Of a stretch of DNA of 38,626 nucleotides, positions 29,813 through 36,678 are shown one piece after another. Positions within the stretch are counted from its first letter, which is position 1. Every line of letters begins with the position of its first letter. The position numbers and the translations under genes were made by a program. The DNA is taken from assembly GCA_045128055.1 (NCBI GenBank), contig JBGVRC010000134.1, positions 1-38,626 of the forward strand. Reading direction: 5' to 3'. The stretch comes from Scatosoma sp045128055. GTDB lineage: Bacteria > Bacillota > Clostridia > Christensenellales > Borkfalkiaceae. The notes beneath the pieces were generated by a model. That model did no database searches. It was not told the DNA's origin and saw nothing but the letters and a program-made list of their open reading frames with translations.

Positions 29813-32052
29813 AAATTCTTTCCTGTTACATAGCGGGTTTTGGCAGGTTTATCGACCAAGCCTTTGATTTTTCCGCGGGGATCACAACGATAAAAGAAGA
29901 TAACGGCTGGGGGAAAACCACGCTCGCCGATTTTATCCGCTGTATGTTCTACGGCCACGACGCAGGCAGGAACAAAGCGGTGGAAAACAACGAACGGGCA
30001 AAATATCTCCCTTGGCGTGGGGGCGCGTACGGCGGCAGTTTGACCTTTACCTATCAAAACAAGCGCTATCGCATAGAACGCTCGTTTGGAAAAACGCCCG
30101 CCTACGACACCACGCGCATTTACGATAGCAACAATATGCCCACCTTCGATTTTGGCGACAAGGGCGAAAAGCTTGGGGAAATTTTGTTTGGAATGGACGC
30201 GGACGGGTATCGCCGCAGCGTGTATATTCCCCAGGGCGAAATCCGCGCGGACGGAATGCCCGACACGATGAAAAGCTGTCTTTTATCCCTGCTCAACACG
30301 GGCGGCGAAGGGGGCAATTCGGCGTTGGATAAGCTGGACGAAGCGGACAAGGCTTTGCGCAGTAAACGCAGACCTGCCCAGGGCAAATTAGACAAAATTG
30401 ACGAAAGATTAGGGGAAATCTCCCATCAAAAAGCGGAGTGCGAATACGCGATTTTGCAAGCGGAAGCTTTGCGGAAAACGATTACGGAAGCGGACGAAAA
30501 ATTGACGGTTTGTTCGCGCAGACTGCAAGATTTGGACGAAGCCGTCGATAGGGAATCCCGCCGTAGCGAGCTTGCCGTCAAAAAGCAAGCCTACGATGAA
30601 GCGCAAGCCGCTCTTTTAAGCGCGGAAAAGGAAATAGCGTCTTTAAACGTCTTTTTCGCAGGGCTCAATCCCGCAACCGTCAACCTGACGGGTATTCAAA
30701 CGGCGGTGACGGAATATTACGCGGAAAAAGAATCGGTGGAAGAAGCGGAAAAATCCCGCGCGGAGATAGAAGAGAGTTATCGGCGGTATTTGACCTTAAA
30801 AGCGCAAAAGGAAACCTTGGAAAAAGCTTTGGATTCCTACGAAGAAGTTATGGACGAAAAAGCGAAAAAGGCAAGGGCAGGTACGCGACAAAGACGGGAA
30901 GTAAAGACGATTATTCCCCCCAAACGCAAGTCGAACAAATGGATTTTGTTGGGTAGCTTGGCGTTGGCGATTGCAGGCGCTTTGTTGATAGAACCGCAAA
31001 GGCTTTTGGGCGGTATTGCGCTTGGCGCGGGCGTTTTGGGTATGGTGATCGTCTTTTTCCGAACCGTACCCCGCAAAATAAAAGGACCGAAGCCCGAAAA
31101 ACCTAAAACGGACGACGGAACGGATCCCGCTTTGCAAAAACGGTATAACGAACTGCTGGAACAGTTGGACGAAGTCCAAGCCCAGCTTGTAAAATTCCCG
31201 CCGAACACGGAAACGGAATATCAAGATTTGACGGCGCGCAAAGAGCAGGGCAAGAAGAGCTTGGAAGCGCGTTCGCAGGCTATCGAAAAATTTTTAAGCA
31301 ATTTCAAGTTTACCGCTGTGTACGATTATCGCGCGGCGGTGGCGACCTTACAGGATAACGCGGACAAGCACGCTTCGCTTTTAGAAAAGGCGCAGGCGCA
31401 AAAAGCGAAATTGAGCGAGCTTTCCATAGAGCCTGCTTTGACGGCGGATCGCAGCGGCGCGGATATGCAAACCCTGCAAGCGCAAAAGCAAGCGACGGCG
31501 CAGGAAAAGGAAGAGCTGACCAAAACGCGAGCGAGCGCGGCGGCGCAGCTGGAAGCTTTGTCCGCACAAACGGATAAAAACGGATTAAACGCCGAAGAAG
31601 AAATTCTTTTGGAAGAGAAAAAGCGTTTGGAAAAACGGCATCGCGCCATTTTGGCGGCAAAGCAAATTTTGCTCCGCGCGAAAGAAAATTTGGCGGGGAA
31701 ATATTTAGAACCCGTGGAAAAGGGCTGTCGGTATTATTTAAAAACGATTTTGAAAAACGGCCAAGACCCTGCTTTGCATTTTGCTGCGGACGGAATGGCT
31801 TTGTGGGAAGAAGGGGGAACGCTTCGCGAAATGGGATATTACAGCGAAGGGTTGAAGGAGTTGGTTGGGCTTTGCACTCGCTTTGCTTTTGCGGACGCGG
31901 TATTCCAAAAAGAGACGCCCGCCTTGATTTTGGACGATCCCTTCGTCAATTTGGACGACGGCAAGACGGAAGCGGCGAAAGGGCTTATAAAAGAGCTTTC
32001 GAAAAAGTATCAAATCATCTATTTGACTTGTAAGAGCGAACGCAGCTTATAA
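29809..32052 (+). CDS. YhaN/SbcC-like SMC-type ATPase with membrane helices in the coiled coil
   Basis: A 747-aa Rad50-type ATPase. The N terminus has SCYIAGFGRF and Walker A EDNGWGKTTLADFI (about residue 32); the Q-loop region is YIPQGEIRADG. Coiled coil runs about residues 185-360, interrupted near 380-420 by two hydrophobic helices (WILLGSLALAIAGALL and GGIALGAGVLGMVIVFF), then coil again about 440-630. The C terminus has the signature-like YYSEGLKELVGLC and Walker B ALILDDPFVNLDDGKT. Membrane helices where Rad50 has its zinc hook match the YhaN type. It is shorter than YhaN (about 960 aa). The 12-mer copy at 30876 lies just before the membrane helices, read as AGTR. It probably forms a membrane-tethered nuclease complex with the upstream gene. 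Confidence 0.85.
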   Translation: MKILSCYIAGFGRFIDQAFDFSAGITTIKEDNGWGKTTLADFIRCMFYGHDAGRNKAVENNERAKYLPWRGGAYGGSLTFTYQNKRYRIERSFGKTPAYDTTRIYDSNNMPTFDFGDKGEKLGEILFGMDADGYRRSVYIPQGEIRADGMPDTMKSCLLSLLNTGGEGGNSALDKLDEADKALRSKRRPAQGKLDKIDERLGEISHQKAECEYAILQAEALRKTITEADEKLTVCSRRLQDLDEAVDRESRRSELAVKKQAYDEAQAALLSAEKEIASLNVFFAGLNPATVNLTGIQTAVTEYYAEKESVEEAEKSRAEIEESYRRYLTLKAQKETLEKALDSYEEVMDEKAKKARAGTRQRREVKTIIPPKRKSNKWILLGSLALAIAGALLIEPQRLLGGIALGAGVLGMVIVFFRTVPRKIKGPKPEKPKTDDGTDPALQKRYNELLEQLDEVQAQLVKFPPNTETEYQDLTARKEQGKKSLEARSQAIEKFLSNFKFTAVYDYRAAVATLQDNADKHASLLEKAQAQKAKLSELSIEPALTADRSGADMQTLQAQKQATAQEKEELTKTRASAAAQLEALSAQTDKNGLNAEEEILLEEKKRLEKRHRAILAAKQILLRAKENLAGKYLEPVEKGCRYYLKTILKNGQDPALHFAADGMALWEEGGTLREMGYYSEGLKELVGLCTRFAFADAVFQKETPALILDDPFVNLDDGKTEAAKGLIKELSKKYQIIYLTCKSERSL
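30876..30887 (+). repeat. Dispersed 12-mer, copy 7 (in the YhaN-like gene)
   Basis: Exact copy, read as AGTR as in clpB, just before the membrane helices. Confidence 0.8.
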
Positions 32053-32078
32053 ACCACGTAAAAAGTAAAAATACCATA

Positions 32079-32107
32079 TTGAAAAAACGAAGCTCTTTTG
32101 CTATAAT
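32079..32107 (+). promoter_or_regulatory. SigA promoter for the YgjV-like gene
   Basis: TTGAAA (32079-32084), 17-bp spacer, TATAAT (32102-32107). This shows that the upstream in-frame TTG at 32079 is a -35 box, not a start codon. Confidence 0.8.
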
Positions 32108-32135
32108 GTACGGAAAACAAAGGAGAGAAAGGAAG

Positions 32136-32693
32136 ATGTGGGAAATCATCGCGCAGACGATAGGCGTGTTTGCGATGGCGTTTAATATTTGGTCGTATCA
32201 ACAAAAACAGCAAAGATATATCATCGCGCTACAACTGCTTGGCTCGGCTTTGTTCACCGTACACTTTTTTATGTTGGGCGCGTACATGGGTGGCTTGTTG
32301 AATGCTATCGGGATTGTCAGAGCCGTCGTATTTTTGTGTAAAGACAAGCTGAAATCCGAACATTTTTTATGGCTGATCGGGTTTATTTTGGTATATTTTG
32401 TTTGTTACGCGTTGACCTTTACTCTTTTTGGCAAGGCGTTTACGCTGCCCAACGCCATAGTGGAAATTTTGCCCGTCGTCGGTATGACGGCAACAACGAT
32501 AGCCTTTGGTTGCAAAACGGCGAAAGCAACGCGGTTGCTCGGTTTTATCAGTTCTCCGTCTTGGTTGGTTTACAACGTCGTGTCCCTTTCCATCGGAGCG
32601 ATTTGTTGCGAAGTAATAAGCATTGTATCCATTTTCGTGGGCTTTTTGCGGTTGGACAGAAAAAAGAGCGGAGAAGTAGAACAAGATGCGTAA
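32136..32693 (+). CDS. YgjV-like inner membrane protein
   Basis: A 185-aa membrane protein with about six hydrophobic helices, resembling the YgjV family (function unknown). Family-like features: IAQTIGVFAMAFNIWSYQQK at the N terminus (resembling the usual start), LLGSALFTVHFFMLGAYMGGLLN, and SPSWLVYNVVSLSIGAI near the end. The start at 32136 follows AGGAGAG by 8 nt and lies after the promoter. The tail is charged (RKKSGEVEQDA). It overlaps the next start codon by 8 bases, so the two are translationally coupled, although their functions are not obviously related. Confidence 0.8.
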   Translation: MWEIIAQTIGVFAMAFNIWSYQQKQQRYIIALQLLGSALFTVHFFMLGAYMGGLLNAIGIVRAVVFLCKDKLKSEHFLWLIGFILVYFVCYALTFTLFGKAFTLPNAIVEILPVVGMTATTIAFGCKTAKATRLLGFISSPSWLVYNVVSLSIGAICCEVISIVSIFVGFLRLDRKKSGEVEQDA

Positions 32694-34689
32694 AAAATTT
32701 TTACATTGTTTAAGAATTCAATTTTATCCCGGACATTATGAAGACGAGCGTATTGCCGAAGTGGTCGATTACTGCGTCAAATACGGTTTTGACAACGTGA
32801 TGATTTTTATCAACGCGGAAGAATACAACGTCGGGCATATGACGAAGGAAGAAGCGAAGCCGTGGCTGAAAACGATGAAAAAAGCCAAAGCCGCTTTGCA
32901 GGAAAAGGGGATTTCCGTCAGCTTAAATCCGTGGATGGAGCTGGGGCATCTCGACCGTTGCCGACCCTTAAAAAACGGACAAGATTTTACCACGCAAGTG
33001 GATTATGACGGGGGCAGGTGCGAGATGGTTGCCTGTCCGCTGTGTAAAAACTGGAAAAAATACTTCTTGGATTTTTATCCATTTATCATCAAGGAATTGG
33101 AACCCGACACCGTTTGGGTGGAAGACGATTTCCGCCTGCATAATCACGGCGATTTGAAATTCGGCGGCTGTTTTTGCGACTTGCATATGCAGCGTTATAA
33201 CGAGCGGCTTGGTACGAAGTACACGAGAGAAGAATTTACGGATAGACTCTTTCGTAAAACGAGCGAAAAGAGAGTAAAAAAAGCTTGGCTGGACGTCAAT
33301 AGAGAATGTATGGCGGAGCTTGCCAAGGAAATCGGCGATGCGATAGCTGCGCTTGGACTTGGTACGAAGGTGGGCTTGATGTCGTCTATGCACGAAAAGC
33401 ACGCGTTGGAAGGAAGAGCTTGGCATAGCTTGCATAAAGGCTTTGCGGCGGGTGGTCCGATAATAGACCGTTTGCACTTGCCCTGCTACGACGAAATATC
33501 CGCAAAAAAATATTATTTGGCGTTTAACCGCTTGCCCTTCCATTGCAGAGCCTTATTACCCAAAAACACCGTCGTATATCCCGAGCTTGAAAACGGTTCG
33601 TTTAGCACGTTTACCAAAGACGCTCGGTTTTTGCAATTTCAGTTGGAATCGGCAATTCCGCTTTGCATTAAGGGTATGACCTACGATATTTACGATTTTG
33701 TCGGCAACGGAATCGTGCACGGCTTTGGCTACGGCGAAGCGGTGCAAGAAATTACCCCTTATTTGGACGGGGTGACGGGGCTGGGTTTGCAATACGAAAC
33801 CCTGCAAGGTATCGTTTTACCGATAGACGAAAAAACGGCGTATAAACGCAACGCAAAAGTCAACGGTTTTGACGACTTGTATCCCGAAGAATCTTACTTC
33901 AACGCGTACCTGGTATCGCTGGGCGTCACCGCAAAGGCGTCTACGCGGAAAAGCTTTCAAGGCAAAATCGTTGCGCTCGGCGGCGGAAACGCGTACAATT
34001 TTACGAAAACACAGCTTATAAAACTGTTCCAAGGCAATTTCGTGGTTGTGGACGGGGGCGCGGCGCGTATTTTGATGGATCGCGGCTTGGGTGATTTAAT
34101 CGGCGCGAGCGGATATCAAACGTACGTTGGCGAACACGGCGTACATAGCTATGAAGAAGTGAAAGAAGGCATCGAGATAAACGGTAAAAAAGGGTATCGC
34201 GTGACGGCGTTTGGGAAGTCGGGCGATTACGTAAAAATCGATTATCAAAACGAAGCGGGGGCGCAGTCCTTTGTCTACGATTACCTTGGCAACAAAATCG
34301 GCGTAGGGGCTATGGACGGGGGCAAGTATTTCGTGATACCGTATGTAATTGACGGCGTACATTTCGAACAATACCACGATTTACGCGTCCAACTTTTAAA
34401 GGCGTTTTTACGAAAGAGCGAAGCTACGCTTGTTTTCACCAACCACGCAGGGGTGTACGCTTATTTGTATCAACAAAAAGCCAAAAAAGTTCTCATCGTC
34501 GTCAACAGCACGGAAGAAGACTTCCAAACGACGGATTTAGAGTTGCAAAACGTAGAATTTACAAAACTGTTTGCGATAAACCGCAAAAACGGGAAAAAGC
34601 AGAGCGTTGCCTTTGAAAAAAGGGGGGATACGGTTTGCATACAAACGCAAAACGCCCACCTGACAACGCAAACGTTTATTTTGCAATAA
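32686..34689 (+). CDS. Uncharacterised TIM-barrel, glycoside-hydrolase-like protein
   Basis: A 667-aa cytosolic protein (no signal peptide) that I cannot place in a named family. The layout resembles GH42-like enzymes: an N-terminal (beta/alpha)8 part to about residue 390, then a Rossmann-like domain (KIVALGGGNAYNFTK, VVDGGAARILMDRGLGDLIG, about residues 420-480) like the trimerisation/amidotransferase-like domain, then beta domains. Candidate catalytic acids are Glu in DTVWVEDDFRLHNHG (about residue 148) and Glu in VVYPELENGSF (about residue 303), at places expected for strands 4 and 7. Several Cys (CPLCKN, GGCFCDLH) could bind metal. It overlaps the YgjV-like gene by 8 bp. The substrate is unknown; the glycosidase reading is an inference. 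Confidence 0.6.
   Translation: MRKKFLHCLRIQFYPGHYEDERIAEVVDYCVKYGFDNVMIFINAEEYNVGHMTKEEAKPWLKTMKKAKAALQEKGISVSLNPWMELGHLDRCRPLKNGQDFTTQVDYDGGRCEMVACPLCKNWKKYFLDFYPFIIKELEPDTVWVEDDFRLHNHGDLKFGGCFCDLHMQRYNERLGTKYTREEFTDRLFRKTSEKRVKKAWLDVNRECMAELAKEIGDAIAALGLGTKVGLMSSMHEKHALEGRAWHSLHKGFAAGGPIIDRLHLPCYDEISAKKYYLAFNRLPFHCRALLPKNTVVYPELENGSFSTFTKDARFLQFQLESAIPLCIKGMTYDIYDFVGNGIVHGFGYGEAVQEITPYLDGVTGLGLQYETLQGIVLPIDEKTAYKRNAKVNGFDDLYPEESYFNAYLVSLGVTAKASTRKSFQGKIVALGGGNAYNFTKTQLIKLFQGNFVVVDGGAARILMDRGLGDLIGASGYQTYVGEHGVHSYEEVKEGIEINGKKGYRVTAFGKSGDYVKIDYQNEAGAQSFVYDYLGNKIGVGAMDGGKYFVIPYVIDGVHFEQYHDLRVQLLKAFLRKSEATLVFTNHAGVYAYLYQQKAKKVLIVVNSTEEDFQTTDLELQNVEFTKLFAINRKNGKKQSVAFEKRGDTVCIQTQNAHLTTQTFILQ
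33898..33913 (-). repeat. Dispersed motif, inverted near-copy in the glycosidase-like gene
   Basis: On the minus strand CCAGGTACGCGTTGAA, sharing the 15 bases CAGGTACGCGTTGAA with copies 1 and 6. Degenerate + strand versions also occur at 29726-29737 and 33013-33024. Confidence 0.5.
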
Positions 34690-34710
34690 CACAAAAAAGC
34701 ATAGCGACGA

Positions 34711-34742
34711 AAAACGCCCCATTTCAATGGGGCTGTTTTTCT
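34711..34742 (+). terminator. Terminator after the glycosidase-like gene
   Basis: GCCCCATT (34716-34723) pairs with AATGGGGC (34726-34733); the A-run before and TGTTTTTC after extend the stem. Confidence 0.8.
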
Positions 34743-34788
34743 TTATGAGAAAATTCGATGAAAAGATATAAAAAAAGCAATGAAATTA

Positions 34789-34817
34789 TTGACTTTCTTT
34801 TGGAAAAAGAATACAAT
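34789..34817 (+). promoter_or_regulatory. SigA promoter for the ABC exporter operon
   Basis: TTGACT (34789-34794), 17-bp spacer, TACAAT (34812-34817), 43 bp before the ATG. Confidence 0.75.
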
Positions 34818-34860
34818 ATGTTATGCATTCTTTTGTAATCGATTTTTGGAGATAAAATAT

Positions 34861-36678
34861 ATGTCGAAAAGAAAAACAAAACAACCGAATATGGTGAAAA
34901 CGCTGCTAAAAAGCGTAAGGGAATATAAAAAACCTTCCCTAATCACTCCCATATTTATGGCGGTGGAAGCGTTTTGCGAATGTTTATTGCCCTTTTTTAT
35001 GGCGATGCTCATCGGCGCGATCGACGTAGATGGGATTTCTTCGGAAACGGCGATGCAAGAAATTTTAAAATACGGCGGGCTTTTGGTTTGCTTTGCCGTA
35101 TGCTCTATGCTCGCAGGGATATTCGCGGGTAGATTTGCCGCGACCGCAGGCTGCGGCTTTGCAAAAAACTTGCGCCACGACCTTTTTTACAAAGTGCAAA
35201 AATTTTCGTTTGGAAACGTGGATAAATTTTCCACGTCGTCGCTCGTCACCCGTTTGACGACGGACGTAACCAACGTACAGCAGGCCTATCAAATGTGTTT
35301 GCGTATCGTAATCCGCGTACCCTTGCAATTTTTGTTCGCGATTATTATGAGCTTTGTGGTCAATCCCAAGCTCGCGTGGATATTCCTTGCCTGCGTACCT
35401 TTCCTTGCGTTGTTTTTAATTGTGATAATGGCGGTCGTTATGCCTTTCTTTAGAAAGATTTTCAAAAAATACGACGCGTTGAACAACTCCGTGCAGGAAA
35501 ACGTCGGCGGTATCCGCGTAGTCAAATCCTTCGTGCGCGAAGAATACGAAACGGAAAAGTTTAAAAAGGCGGCGGGGGAAGTCCGCGACGACTTTACGAG
35601 AGCGGAAAAAATTCTTGCTTTCAACAACCCGATTATGACCTTCTTTATCAACTTCGCGTCCATTTTGATTTCCGCGTTCGCGGCGTTTGCGATTATTGAC
35701 AAAACGCACTGGGCGGCGTACGCGGGCTTTGAAGCGGAAGACTTATCCGCATTGATAGGCTACGGCATACAAATGCTGTCTTGCCTTATGATGTTCTCGA
35801 TGATTTTCGTTATGCTTTCTATGTCCTTGGAATCGGCAAGACGTATTTCGGAAGTATTGCAGGAAGAATCGGACATCGTCAGCCCCGAAACGGCGGTGAC
35901 GGAAGTAAAAGACGGTTCTATCCGCTTTGAAAACGTAGGCTTTAAATATTCGAAAAAAGCGAGCGCTTTTGCCTTATCCGACATCGATTTAACCATTGCT
36001 TCGGGTGAAACGGTGGGTATTTTAGGGGGTACGGGCTCGTCCAAGACCACCCTTATCCAGCTCATTCCCCGTTTGTACGACGCAACCGAAGGGGAAGTGT
36101 ACGTCGGCGGCGTCAACGTAAAGGATTACGACTTGGACGTTTTAAGAAAAGAAGTTTCTATCGTATTGCAAAAAAACGTACTCTTTTCGGGTACGATTAA
36201 AGAAAATTTGCGTTGGGGGGACGAAAATGCGACCGACGAAGAAATCGAACGGGTTTGCAAGCTTGCCCAAGCGGATGAATTTATTCGTTCCTTCCCCGAC
36301 GGCTACGACAGCCGAATCGAAGCGGGCGGCACCAACGTTTCTGGCGGGCAAAAGCAACGCCTTTGCATAGCCCGCGCGCTGCTTCGTAAACCCAAGGTAT
36401 TGATTTTGGACGATTCGACTTCTGCAGTCGATACCAAAACGGACGCGCTCATTCGTCACGCGTTTGCGCAGGAAATTCCCGATACGACGAAAATCATCAT
36501 CGCACAGCGCGTCGCTTCGGTAGAGCACGCGGACAAAATTTTGGTTTTGGACGGCGGGAAAATCATTGCTTGCGGCAAGCACGAAAAATTGATGCAAACG
36601 AGTGAGATTTACCGCGAAATCTACGAAGAACAAACCAAGGGCAAAGCCCCTGAAAACAAAGAAGGGGGTGCGGCGTAA
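34861..36678 (+). CDS. ABC exporter subunit, fused membrane and ATPase domains (first of a pair)
   Basis: A 605-aa half-transporter of the multidrug/lipid exporter type. Six membrane helices (about residues 20-330), then an ATPase domain with Walker A GILGGTGSSKTTL (Ser in place of the usual Gly, common in one subunit of clostridial pairs), Q-loop IVLQKNVLFSGTI, signature VSGGQKQR, Walker B KVLILDDSTSAVD and IIIAQRVAS, where Gln replaces the switch His (usual HR). Asp instead of Glu after Walker B (LDDS) and this Gln indicate a degenerate site, typical of the less active half of heterodimeric exporters. The start at 34861 follows GGAG by 9 nt. The next subunit overlaps by one base. Confidence 0.92.
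   Translation: MSKRKTKQPNMVKTLLKSVREYKKPSLITPIFMAVEAFCECLLPFFMAMLIGAIDVDGISSETAMQEILKYGGLLVCFAVCSMLAGIFAGRFAATAGCGFAKNLRHDLFYKVQKFSFGNVDKFSTSSLVTRLTTDVTNVQQAYQMCLRIVIRVPLQFLFAIIMSFVVNPKLAWIFLACVPFLALFLIVIMAVVMPFFRKIFKKYDALNNSVQENVGGIRVVKSFVREEYETEKFKKAAGEVRDDFTRAEKILAFNNPIMTFFINFASILISAFAAFAIIDKTHWAAYAGFEAEDLSALIGYGIQMLSCLMMFSMIFVMLSMSLESARRISEVLQEESDIVSPETAVTEVKDGSIRFENVGFKYSKKASAFALSDIDLTIASGETVGILGGTGSSKTTLIQLIPRLYDATEGEVYVGGVNVKDYDLDVLRKEVSIVLQKNVLFSGTIKENLRWGDENATDEEIERVCKLAQADEFIRSFPDGYDSRIEAGGTNVSGGQKQRLCIARALLRKPKVLILDDSTSAVDTKTDALIRHAFAQEIPDTTKIIIAQRVASVEHADKILVLDGGKIIACGKHEKLMQTSEIYREIYEEQTKGKAPENKEGGAA

Noticed and set aside
32079..32135. Extended N terminus of the YgjV-like protein
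   Set aside because: The upstream TTG is the -35 box of a consensus promoter; the ATG at 32136 has a proper RBS.
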